A stretch of 64,000 bases of DNA, taken from Acorus gramineus (Eukaryota; Streptophyta; Magnoliopsida; Acorales; Acoraceae). Both the position numbers and the translations under genes were made by a program. The stretch is from positions 3,821,152-3,885,151 of the forward strand of contig CM060853.1 of NCBI GenBank assembly GCA_030737835.1, in the 5' to 3' direction. Of this stretch, positions 49,128 to 60,300 are shown piece by piece. Each line of letters begins with the position of its first letter. The first letter of the stretch is position 1. The notes under the pieces are model-generated. The model saw only the letters and a list, made by a program, of their open reading frames with translations. It ran no database searches and was not told where the DNA came from.

Positions 49128-49345
49128 AGGAATCCTCAGTGGTCATAGCACAACGGTTCAGGGCTTACCTGTGTTAAGGATAGGTTTTGGGTTCGAGTCT
49201 TGGTACTGACTTACCCACATGTTTGTTGACGATTATTTGAAAGAATTTTCCGTGGGACCGGGACAAACAGGCGGAGGTATCCTTCCCAGCTCGACCATAA
49301 GGTCAGCCACGGGGCCTCCCTGATATAAAAGAAAAAAGAAAAAAG
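49128..49345 (+). mobile_element. tRNA-derived SINE
   Basis: GACTGATAG at 49119-49127 recurs at 49346-49354. Contains an A-box-like CATAGCACAACGGTTCAGGG and a B-box GGGTTCGAGTCTTGG, then a body with ACCATAAGGTCAGCCACGGG and an A-rich tail (ATATAAAAGAAAAAAG). A tRNA itself is ruled out by length and structure. Confidence 0.75.
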
Positions 49346-49771
49346 GACTGATAGGGCGGAGCCGGGATTTAGAACAAGAGGAGGGTAGGGCAAGGAGACT
49401 TATAGTAAAAAAGTGAAAAGTATTTATAAAAATATAAGTATATAAAAAACATGATAATTTGAAAAAATAAATAAAAATTATAGGATAATGACATTCTTTG
49501 AGTTAAAAATTATAATTTTTCAATTCCTCAAACCACGGATAAAAAAATTCTCTAGAAAACAAAACTTTTCTCAATTTTTTTTTTTAAAAAAAACATAAAT
49601 CCATAACTCCAAATCTCAAAATTTCAATGAATGTTGATAAGCGGTCCATCTTTTGCCCCATTTGCATGAAATTGGTTTACATAATATTTACTTCATTAGT
49701 TAGATATATACTTTTCAAAAATTCAAAACATGTGTGAACTACAAATGAAACTAAATACAACATTTTTAATA

Positions 49772-50874
49772 GGGTTAAAGACATCTAAGTCCTTACAAAC
49801 ATGGAAAAACCCATATAAGTCCCTACTAAAATTGGGATAGGCATACGAGTCCCTAAAAACTCAAAACAAACGAATTATCATCCCTGAGTGAAATTTTCAT
49901 CCAAACTTAACAAAATATTCATAGAATATTCCATCACATATAATTGTGTAGACATTGAAGTCTTTATAAACAGTCAGAAAGATAAATTAATCCCTACAAA
50001 AGACAAATTGCCCCTGAAAGATTTTTACATTAAATTGTGTACACATTGCAGTCCCTATAAATAATCATAAAGACAAATTATTCCTTGTAAAAGATAAAAT
50101 TGCCCCTGAAAGATTTTTACATTTAATTGGATAGACATTACAGTCCTTATAAATAATCGTAAAGACAAATTGGTCCCTATAAAAGACAAAAATGCCCCTG
50201 AAGGATTTTTACATTTAATTGTGTAGACATTGTAGTCTATATAAACAATTATAAAGACAAATAATATAATTTTTTTGTTTATTTTTTCATCTTTTATCCT
50301 ATCGCTCACAATCCAACTGAACAAGTAATGCATAATGCTCTTTTCTTTAAGGTGTTTGTTTGCTTTGAAATACCTATACATGATTTTCCACAAAATTTGT
50401 TTATTTACAGAGAGAATTTTAATAAACTCATGCCACTTTTTTTACTTCCCTACAAACAAAAAGATAAAAAGAATGCATTCCACCGGTTAAAATAAAGTTA
50501 AATTTTCATCCAAACTTAAAATATTTTTTTACATCCAATTTGAAATCTTCAGGTGGAGTGTGAGCGATAGGATAGAAGATGAAAAAATAAGGACTGCAAT
50601 GTGTACACAATTTAATGTAAAAGTCTTTCAGGGACAATTTTGACTTTTGCAGGTATTAATTTGTCTTTATTAATGTTTATAAGGGCTTCAATGTCTACAC
50701 AATTATATGTGATGAAATATTCTGGGAATATTCTGTTAAGTTTGGATGAAAATTTAACTCAGGGATGATAAGTGGGTTTTTCTGAGTTTTCAGGGGCTTG
50801 TACGTCTGTTCCAATTTTAGTAGGGACTTATATGGGTTTTTCCATGTTTGTAGGGACTTAGATGTCTTTAACCC
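49772..50874. mobile_element. Mutator-like element, 9-bp target duplication, long inverted repeats
   Basis: TTTTTAATA at 49763-49771 and 50875-50883. The left end GGGTTAAAGACATCTAAGTC is the exact inverse of the right end, and the inverted similarity extends about 180 bases inward. The left half contains a four-unit tandem array. No transposase. Confidence 0.85.
49945..50265. repeat. Four tandem units of about 92 bp
   Basis: GACATTGAAG-like words start at 49951, 50042, 50134 and 50226, each followed by AAAGACAAATT and TGCCCCTGAAAGATTTTTAC-like text. Period 91-92. Confidence 0.85.
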
Positions 50875-51157
50875 TTTTTAATAATGTTACACACAGTTCC
50901 CTTTTCGGTCCTAATTCCAGTCATATATGTTTTTTTTGTGCCATGGAGTCATTTTAACGAAATATATGTTTCTCTAGAAAAAAATTACATTTTTTTATAG
51001 AACCATGCATACAATTCATTGTAGTATATTTTTTATTTTTTGTAATTACATATATCTGATTAGATGATGTATATTGTTTTAAAAAAATCAAAATATGCGT
51101 GGACTGAAAGTGGGGCTAAAAAAAAAGTACATAATATTTTCTTTCTCAATTTCAATA

Positions 51158-52000
51158 TTGTGAAGGTAAAAATCCTCACCACGACATGTGTCGAATCAGG
51201 GATGACGTGTCACACTAGGACGGATGTGGGTCTACCGTGGGACCCGCAAATCTGAGTTCCAATCCTTAGTCATGATGACTCTCCCGAATGTGCTGACACG
51301 ACTAGATTCAGGGTCTAGTCGGATAGTCAGGCACCTCACAAAACGAGCAGTTTAAGACATAACTAGACACAAGGTCTGGTCGGTCGACTTTCCTTCTCGA
51401 AAACGAGCAGTCTAAGGCACGACCAAACATGAGGTTTGGTCGGTCGACCTTACTCTTCGAAAGCAAGTATTCTAAGACACGACCAGACATGAGGTCTGGT
51501 CGGTCGACCTTACTCCTCGAAAGCGAGTAGTCTAAGGCACGATCAGACATGAGGTCTGGTCGGTCGACCTTACTCCTTGCAGACATGCTATGAAACGTAC
51601 GGGCGAGCATATCAAGAGACCCTGAGCAGAATGAAGAAACGGTCAGAAGACCACTAACGCCTGTAACTACCAAGGTGGCATTTAAAGCCCACTACCAGCA
51701 GAACGTGGATAATCAAGGACCGACGTGGAGCATAAATGCTGAGGGAGTTTCCCTGGAAAAAAAACCCACTAAACACTTAGTGGCAAGGCGGTTACAAGGG
51801 TAAAAAAGAAACTACGTGTGACTTGATCCCCAAGGGGTACGTAGGCAGCCTATAAAGAGGTCGCGCGACAGCACTCTAAGAGTACAGTCAAGCAGAGTCA
51901 GACAGTCATTGTGAGTCATTGTGTGTCATTGTGTGTTATTTCCTATATAGTCATTGAGAGAGTAGAAGCATAGCAAAAAGTTTATTTAGTTCAAACTCAT
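51158..52000 (+). mobile_element. Gypsy-type LTR with 60-bp repeats in U3
   Basis: After a block of 60-bp repeats come CCAAGGGGTACGTAGGCAGC, a TATA-like CCTATAAAGAGG at 51849 and a CAGTCATTGTGAGTCATTG run. This order (repeat-rich U3, GTACGTAGGCA, TATA, R) is seen in plant gypsy LTRs of the Tat type. Both boundaries are approximate and no gag/pol lies in the window. Confidence 0.5.
51301..51577. repeat. 60-bp tandem repeat, four and a half units
   Basis: GGTCTGGTCGGTCGAC-type words recur at exactly 60-base steps (51373, 51433, 51493, 51553). Each unit holds the palindrome GACCAGACATGAGGTCTGGTC minus its centre. Because 60 is a multiple of three, a repetitive but meaningless frame (51308-51673, minus) stays open. 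Confidence 0.95.
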
Positions 52001-52139
52001 TTTCCTAAGAGATTTACAAATTTAACTGAAGGGGAAAAATATCAATCTCAAATATATACACTTCATTACATTATCAACCAACCAATTCTGTATGAACCAT
52101 ATAACCCAATTAAACCATATAACACAAAAAAAAAACTTC

Positions 52140-52410
52140 ATGGAGGCTTGGGGGGGGGGGTTGTTCGTCTCCGCCCCTGAAGACTGAGGTAAATTTTGCG
52201 GGGGTGCTCGTGTGGTGGCTATGGGGGGGGGGGGGGGTTTATTATTTTAGAGTAGTTTCTCATTTTGTCAGTTATGGGTCAGTCCCCATTTATGGGATAG
52301 ATATTTTTTTTTGTTTTTGTTTTTGCGTTTCCTTAATGTTTTTTTTTTTAGGCTTTCTCCTTTATTAATATAATGAGGGCTTCAACCTACTGTTTAACCT
52401 TAAAAAAAAA
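52140..52410 (+). mobile_element. Possible LINE 3' end
   Basis: TCTCCTTTATTAATATAATG then GGGCTTCAACC and an A-run at 52402-52410 resemble the 3' ends of the LINEs at 5192 and 46282. G runs at 52149-52160 and 52224-52237 precede it. The coding remnant is not readable. Confidence 0.35.
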
Positions 52411-52491
52411 CGAAATAAAAAAGCTAAGTCACTTTCTCTAATAATAAGTCATAGATTAACCCCGTTTGGAAAGAGAATTAAGTTATTGTGA

Positions 52492-53327
52492 TCTATCCCC
52501 ACCAAGCATTTTTCTTACCCCACCAATCAAAAAAAAAAACCGGTGTTTGTCTGTTCCCACCGATCCAGGTCGACCAAATTTGGTCGCCATTTCAGGTTTT
52601 GGGCGACCGTAATTGGTCGCAATTTCAGGCTTTGGACGACTGTAATTGGTCGAACATGGTTTAGAACTATATCTACCTATTTTTTGTAAACAAATAAATT
52701 TTTGGATTTATCCATCATATTCTACATTTATTCTTTTATCCAAACAACAGCTAAGGGGTCGAAAAAAATATAAGTAGGTATACTTTCAATTAATTCAAAA
52801 TTTTATAGAAAAATATCTTATTAGACAAATATATATCATTTTTAAGCTTCGTTTGAATTCGTAGTTAAAAGGATTCTTCGTTTGAAAACAAAAAAAACAT
52901 ATCAGTTGATCCAAACACATTATATATTTGGCTTTTGAAAATTTGTCTGTCACTTATGTAAAAAAAATTGTTCTTATATTCTACATTTAAGAATAATAAT
53001 TGATTCTCCTTACATTACAACTCAGACTTGGAGTGGTATGAAGGATTCAAGGAAGATATACGTCATGGGATTATGTTTCCAAGAAAAAAATTATAAACTT
53101 TATTACAAATTCTGTTCGACCAAGTTCGGTCGCCCGAAACCTGAAATGATGACCAAGTCCGGTCGTCCAAAACTTGAAATGATGACCAAGTCCAGTCGTC
53201 CAAAACCTGAAGTGGCGACCAAATTTGATCAATCTGGCCGGATCGGTGGGAAAAGATAAAACATCAGTTTTTTTTTTTTTTTGTCCGATTGGTGGGGTAA
53301 GAAAAATGCTTGATGGGGATAGCCGCG
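52492..53327. mobile_element. Inverted-repeat element with ATTGTGA flanks
   Basis: CTATCCCCACCAAGCATTTT on the left matches CTATCCCCATCAAGCATTTT read on the minus strand from the right, continuing into CTTACCCCACCAAT on both. Inside, GGTCGACCAAATTTGGTCGCC and related GACCAAGTCCGGTCG words are also inverted. ATTGTGA is at 52485-52491 and 53328-53334. Superfamily unclear: the duplication is short and the right end has five extra bases. Confidence 0.6.
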
Positions 53328-53350
53328 ATTGTGAGGTTTCTCACTATTAT

Positions 53351-53357
53351 AGTATAG
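53351..53357 (-). mobile_element. Possible Helitron 5' terminus
   Basis: On the minus strand TCTATACTATAATAGTGAG begins at 53357, very like the 5' end of the Helitron at 30907. A matching 3'-type terminus (ATATAACTAG with a GCACGTG-like stem partner) lies at 48035 in the same orientation. If they belong together the 5.3-kb element has been filled with other insertions. Confidence 0.3.
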
Positions 53358-53525
53358 ATAAGGAGTAAATGATTTTTTGTTTGATTGTATTTTTATTTAT
53401 TCTCGATAGGAAATGTAATGATAAAATTTTTGTTATTTGATTGACTATGGATAAATTGTGAATAAAATGTGAATAAGGTGTAGATAATGATTTATTAAAA
53501 GTGAAATAATAATTTAACTTGTGGG

Positions 53526-54128
53526 TAGGCTTGTCAACCGATCGCTGGTCGACCCGGACCCGACCCGAATCCGACCAGGTAAAAGGCGTAAATACCCGAC
53601 CCAGAGGACCTGACAATTAAAATGGGTCGGGCCTGGGTTCACCCCCACCCGATCCTATGGACCCGTTGGACCTGATTGACCCAACCCAAATATTATATAT
53701 ATATTTTTATGATCTAACCTAACACTCATGATTCAACCAAACATTTATAACTCAATATTGAATAATCATTTAAAATTTTAAACATTTGAAATATTTTTAC
53801 AACATTTTGACTTCACATAAAAGCATAATAATCCAAACCGTATTCCAAATGTTTCCTCATAAAACATTTAAAAATCAAAATAGTGAAGAACTATTTATAA
53901 CACACTAGACTTTATTAAAAAGAAAAAAAATGAAGCCATTGTAGACCCTTGAAAAGTTCTTCAACCTCTCTTTGTCTGGCCTGGACTTGTTAATGGGTCG
54001 ATCCGACCCGACCCAACCCAACCCGACCCGAGACCCGAGATGGATCCGACCAGAAGGACCCGACAATCAAACGGGTCGGGTCCAGGTCCACGCCGACTCG
54101 ACCCGGACCCAACCAGTTGACAGGCCTA
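53526..54128. mobile_element. hAT-type MITE (603 bp), perfect 8-bp target duplication
   Basis: CTTGTGGG at 53518-53525 and 54129-54136. The ends TAGGCTTGTCAACC and, on the minus strand, TAGGCCTGTCAACTGG are inverted. Subterminal GACCCGACCC words run on both sides. No ORF. Confidence 0.85.
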
Positions 54129-54473
54129 CTTGTGGGCCCTCTGATTTATAAGAGATGATGGAAATTGATTTGACAAGGGAGCCACATATTCAAATGAATT
54201 GAATAATTTAGAATAATTTAATTTCAAGGGACAGCAGGAATAATTATACTACTTTATACCAGTAAATTATGACATACATTTTCTTATTTATTTAAACCTT
54301 TCAAATACTCATTTTATCACCATTCCACTTTATCTCCATTTATTCTACCCCCAATTCCGTAACCAAACATGAGCTGAATAGTATCAGTCGTCCATGTTAT
54401 GTGGAAAAACCTATGTGAATAATCAAACACACACAATTTCACAGTTCACTAACATATATATTTTCGTGGGAAA

Positions 54474-54990
54474 AAATCCAAATAACCCCTTGTAAACTGC
54501 TTGAAATCCATATGATCCGTAACTTTTCTTAAAGTCCATATAATATAACCCCCTAAAAATACCTATACAGATCTAAATAACCATCTGAGTTAAAATTTCA
54601 TTGACAGATAATGACTATTATGTAAATATTCTATTTGGTTAACCTTGACTAAAAACACAATATACTAGAAAAACTCTTACAATTTGTTAAAAATACAGAA
54701 AACCCTTTCATTTCAAATAGATGAAAAAACCCTATTCGGAGGGTTAAAATCATAATTTGCATATGATTTTTTTACATTTTAACACATTGTATGATTTTTA
54801 TGGTATATTATATTTACAATCAAGGTCAATCAGACAAAATATTCACAAAATGATCCTAATATTTCAATGAAAATTTAACTCAATGGGCTATTTGGATTTA
54901 CACGTGTTTTCAGGAGGGTATATGGACTTTAAGAAAAGTCAGGGGGTTATATAGATTTTGAGCAGTTTACAGGGGGTTATATGGATTTTG
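54474..54990. mobile_element. Inverted-repeat MITE
   Basis: AAAATCCAAATAACCCCTTG on the left mirrors AAAATCCATATAACCCCCTG read from the right on the minus strand; the inverted similarity continues through GTAAACTGCT and ACTTTTCTTAAAGTCCATAT. No clear target duplication. Confidence 0.65.
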
Positions 54991-55239
54991 TTGCCTCCAT
55001 TTTATTATGTATAAATATAAAAATATTAAACATTGTTCAAATCCATTTGGACGTGCCTTCCGTAACCAAAACAAAATAAAAAATAACCACAACAAGAAGA
55101 CAACTAAATTTGAACATTTCAAAGTTTGGAAGACCTCTGAATTTGGAGGACTCATCAATGGTCTCCAAAACATTGTCATGATACATTCCAACATATTACA
55201 ATTGTGCCACTCGACAACAGATTTCCTTCTTTAGAAATT

Positions 55240-55370
55240 GAGGACGGTGGGGGGAGAGAGAGATTATGTCAAAAGGTTTCAAAGGGTGGTGGAAATTCGG
55301 GGTCCTTCATTTCCTAGCTTTCAGGGATTTCCAGCCTCCGGTCTTCAGCCTTTCCAGGCCAGTTTTTGAG
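55240..55370 (+). other. Probable untranslated first exon of the EFR3-like gene
   Basis: A more GC-balanced stretch (GAGGACGGTGGGGGGAGAGA, then CCTCCGGTCTTCAGCC) ends in TTTTTGAG with GTACCC as a donor at 55371. An acceptor TTTTTTAG lies at 57256-57257 upstream of the start codon at 57383. The exon start is a guess; transcript data would settle it. Confidence 0.4.
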
Positions 55371-55379
55371 GTACCCAAT

Positions 55380-55905
55380 AAAAAAAAATCAAAATTTTTG
55401 AACAGAAAACAATTCAATCCTGCCATTTTTTTATTAATTTGTGTAAGAATCTTTGATGGGTCATTGTTTTTTTTGAGTTTTGAATGTTTTTGATGGATGT
55501 GAAAACGGGAGAATTGTTGGGAATTTGATTTTTGTGTTAAAAAATCAAATTTTCAATGGAAGACATTTCATTTCTGCTTCAAGATTCTTTCATGCATCAC
55601 TGTTTTTTGCTTGCTGTCAGATTGGAGAATTATTTGGAATTTGATTTATCTGTTAAAACAATCAATTTTTCAACAGAAGACAATTCAATCATGCTATTCT
55701 TGCTCAATTTGTGCAAGAATCTTTGATGGGTCGTTTTTTTGTTTTTTCCAATTTTTTTATTGTTGTGAAAGGGGAGAATTATTTGGAATTTGATTGATGA
55801 AGTTGTGAATTTTAATCTTAAAAAAAATCAAAATTTTGACAGAAAACAATTCAATCCTGCTATTCCTCATCGACTTGTGTAAGACTCTTTGATGGGTCAT
55901 TTTTT
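55380..55905. repeat. Tandem repeats in the putative 5' UTR intron
   Basis: GAAAACAATTCAATCCTGC-type words at about 55405, 55558, 55676 and 55842, three of them followed by a GTGTAAGAATCTTTGATGGG-type word (55441, 55711, 55877). Irregular spacing of 120-170 bases. Confidence 0.8.
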
Positions 55906-56504
55906 TTTTATGGAAAATTTTGATAGACTTGAAACGGATAATTTTTGGAGTTGATGATGTTGTGATTTTGTTTTGTCTTCTGTTATTTTAGGCCGGTTTG
56001 GATTTATTGAAATTAGTGTCGAATTATATGTTTATATGTGCTATTTGGGTTATGACGAAGATGGGTCATTCTTTGGTTTTCAGTTATTTATTTATTTATT
56101 TGAAGGGGCCGGGGGGAGGGGGGAGGGGTGTTGCATCTCAATTTTTTTATATTGTTTTCTGTTTTGATATGAAATTGGAAATTTATGTCTTGCATTTGTT
56201 GGAGGCTTCGCATCGTTCTTTTTAGAGAATTTGAAATGGATTGTGCTTGATTCTTAGGAATTTTTATGTGCTCATTAATTTATGGTTCGCATCTCGAATT
56301 TGATGATCCCTAATATTGCTATTCTTTCAATCAAGTTGGATGGGTTGTTTGCATGAAATGTTTATCTCTGTCTTGTGGTTTATTTGAACCCATGAAATTC
56401 ACATTGAATCTCATATGCCTGAAAATTTGGAGTGATATTATTTATTGCGATATTTCTTTTCATGACGCATCCCCATTCTCGTGGTGGTACTCAATATGTA
56501 CTAA

Positions 56505-56730
56505 GGGTGCATTTGGAAACACAGTTTGAAAAGCTGCTTTTAGCTGCTGGACACGGTTTTTTAGGATGTAATGACGAGGGTTGCTTTATGAAACACAGAT
56601 TTCAAGACACAGTCCGTTGACAAAATTCACTGTTCCTTTTCATATAAGTTGATATATTTGGTAACCCATATTGGGCATTTAGCTTTTTAAAAAGCTAAAA
56701 TCATTCAAAATTGGGATGCCAAACGCACCC
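56505..56730. mobile_element. PIF/Harbinger (Tourist-like) MITE
   Basis: TAA at 56502-56504 and 56731-56733. The ends GGGTGCATTTGG and, on the minus strand, GGGTGCGTTTGG are the Tourist-type terminus; 226 bp, no coding capacity. It sits in the putative 5' UTR intron of the EFR3-like gene. Confidence 0.8.
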
Positions 56731-57382
56731 TAAGGATACATTACATATGAAAGATTGCATATCCTTTTTTTTTTCTTGCATAATGTAGAATTTAAAATCA
56801 TAAGCATTAAAATGTGATCTAGAATCCTATATTAGATTTTTTTAAATTTCTTTATTTAGAAGTATTCACCTTGTTAAGAGATTTTCTTGTCTAGTGGTTG
56901 TAAACAAAAGAAGTAATACTAACTATAAGGTTCATAGGATTGGCTCAATCCAGTCATTGTTCATATCTATTTTTATTTCAAAAATCTAATCAGAATAGAT
57001 TTGTAGGTATAAGAATTGATATTTATTGGTAGATTAGGATTATAATCATCCATGTCAACAGTCATTTGAATCCTTTTGACTGAATACTTGGAAGATTCAC
57101 TCATTTGCATTTCTTCCACCTTCCTTATGTAATAGGGGTATGGATACGTTAATCACTATATCAGTAATCAATATTCTGTCACCCTAATGAAGTCAACTTT
57201 TCCACGTGATGATTGGAAAAAATTATTTCATCTAATTAACTTTTCCTCATTTTTTAGGCTGGTATTGGATCCGAAAGCTACTAAGTGAAAGTACTTCCCT
57301 TTCTCTTTTTTGTTGGACGAATTTGCCAGAGAAGAAAGGATAAGACAAGAAGATACGAAGTTCCGATATTTACGTTTTTAGA

Positions 57383-60300
57383 ATGGGGGTGATGTCAAGG
57401 AAAGTTTTGCCTATATGTGGAAGGCTTTGTTTTTTTTGCCCTTCAATGCGTGCTCGGTCTCGACAGCCTGTGAAGCGGTACAAGAAGCTGCTTGCAGATA
57501 TCTTCCCACGAACAGAGGTTTGTTTCACATGTATGTTTTTACTGACTACACTTTTAAGAATATTTGATATGGTCAATTGCACTTGTCCTCTCTTTCTTCT
57601 TTTTGAAAATTTTGGTTGGTTGGGTCTTTTAGTGGTAAATTATAGAGTGTTATTTGCTCATATATGAAGGCAAAGTTTTTCCAATCAAAATCTTCTGTTC
57701 TCAATATGTCCTTTATAAAATATTTCTGATCACCATTAATGGGGACCCAATTGGCCTCTCGTACTATATGTGAAGTACATTATCTACATTTAGTGGAATA
57801 GTGAGTGAACAAATGTCCATGATAAGAATTGTTTTGATATTTAGTTTCATCAAGGACTGTGATTTTTTCTTGGGTTTCATTGATGAGAGGGGTTTATCTG
57901 TGTTGAAAGCAACCCTTCAGAGTCACCCCTGTTAGTGGAGGAACTTTGTTCATCTAGTGACTGATTTTCCAGTGGATGTTTTATCATTCTTTTTTTTTTT
58001 TTTGTTGAGCTTTGGTTCATCTATCGTAATATCTTTTCGTATGTCGTTTTTTTTTCTAATGAAATCAGGGTACAGTCCACTCTTCACAAAAAAATAAAAT
58101 AAAATTGAATGAACAAAAGTAAACAAAATGTGCATCACATCAATCTTTCATTTTGAAGTTTCTTTAACTTCTTGATAAACTGGACCTTTACTGATAGCAT
58201 GCACAGTTTTTAGTGTTCACTGTATAGTCCTTAAGCTAATCCTTCAACAATATCTTGTGTGGTTGCCAATGACTAGTACTTATCTTGCAGGATGAAGAAC
58301 CCAATGATAGGAAGATTGTTAAATTATGTGAATATGCTTCAAAAAATCCACTACGCATTCCAAAGGTATTTCCATGTTATTCTGTTTTACAGACCAAAAC
58401 CAAATGTTATGTTGGATATCACTTAATATATTTCTTGTGGTTCTCATTATCATATTGGTGATCCATCTATGTGGAAGATTTAGAGTCCTTGGTGGTCATG
58501 TGTAAATTTATCTTCCCTTTCATTTTTACTTTTGAGCAAGTTTAGATATCGTCCGTTACATGTGAGAAATCTAAAGAAGTGATCAGATAACAGTGGAAGT
58601 ATATGCATAGGCACTGTGTTGGACATGTGTTGGTGTAGTACCTATTCATATACACTTGTCAAAGAAAATTTACTTAATTTTCTCATATGAATATTAAAAT
58701 TTTTAGAGTCTAGAAACGTGCTAACTGTTTCTATATGGATATTGCTTAGAACAACGTATTTATCAGGATCCATGGTTGATAGGAAACCATGGAATGTTGA
58801 TCAAAAATAAAAATTAAACTTTTGAACATATGAATCAAACATGTATCTTATGTTGTTGTATAAGTATTTTTTTTTTGAAATCTACGCAAAATAAAGGTGT
58901 GGAATTTTGAACAGAAAATATTTTTAATCCATTTGAAAAATTGAATGCACAGTTCTATACATGTACTATATAATTTTAATTTTGAATGTAAACCCTCATT
59001 AAATCTACATTGTAGAACCTGCTACCTACATCAAATAATTCAAAATTTCAATTCTACATGAAATTATAGATGAAAGCAAGTCTATAGATTATAAATTATT
59101 TGTCGTAATTTTTTTTGAAACACCTGTAATTTTTCAATTTTCTGTAATTTCTCACTTTTACAATGTAAATAAATTAAGAAGAAACTGCATACTTGCATTA
59201 GCCGGCAAGAAGGACATGGCCGTTATGTATATGTTGTAGAATGTCTGATGCTGATTGTGATGTCAAGATTCAAATCTTGTGTTAAGCGGGTGCCATATGT
59301 CTTCCACATCTTATACTTTAAGCTTGTTTGATATCCTGTCAGGATACGTTTAAAATTTCTTATAGATCTGCCTCATTTTTGCAGATATAATATTCTTCTT
59401 GATTCATATGCTTGTCTTGAGGAACTCTTCTTGTTTCTTTTGTATTTTTTCTTTGTATCGGTGGAAGTCCCTTCTACCTTGTTTACTTGGAGTTTATTTA
59501 TTAATATATAATCAGAATCTCCCATATTCTCCTCAAATAAAAAAAATTTATAAGGACATTGCTGTCATGCACATTGAGGAGAGTTGGATCATGATGATCG
59601 ATGATGTGGATTTTCAAACAAGCATCATTTTGTATCATATAATAAATGCTAACATGCGCATAAGTTACTGTCAAATTCTCTTTTTATTATCCATTTTTTT
59701 ACTTATTGGACAGATTACAAATTATCTGGAGCAAAGGTGCTACAGGGAATTAAGAAATGAGCATTTTGGTTTTGCAAAAGTGGTCATATGTATTTATCGG
59801 AAATTATTAATTTCATGCAAGGAGCAAATGTGAGTTCTTTCTCCCAAAGATTTTATCCTATATTTTGTTTTTGAGTTCATATATAATATATGCCTTCTAG
59901 TTGAATCATTATTTCAGCATTAACATTATCAAATGCATGATGAATGCACAATACAAGAGGAGGGAGATGACATATCGCTAAGATAATGGCTGTTTAAGAA
60001 CAATAAAATACAAGCCAAGTGCAATGACCCAACAAAAAAAATATTGATATACAACTAATATAGATAAAAAAAAACAGCATATATGGATAAAATGTGCAAA
60101 TGGATGACTAGATTTGGCATGTTTGAAGGAGCGACCACTATATTGGAAAAAATCCTCAGGGTCATCTCAAGTGTCCAAACTCCATGCAAAATATACTTAC
60201 ATTATGCAAAATATATTTAAAGGGATGGGTAAAGCCGTAAAGGGGCCTCATCATTTTACTGGTTAGTGTCCCTTCCCTTAAGCTGATTGTGGGTCAACCC

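Noticed and set aside
51308-51673. 121-codon minus-strand frame with 20-residue repeats
   Set aside because: Produced by a 60-bp tandem repeat in an LTR, whose period is a multiple of three.
59399-59833. 144-codon frame as a separate gene
   Set aside because: Only 59714-59829 is coding (an EFR3-like exon); the rest is intron reading through.
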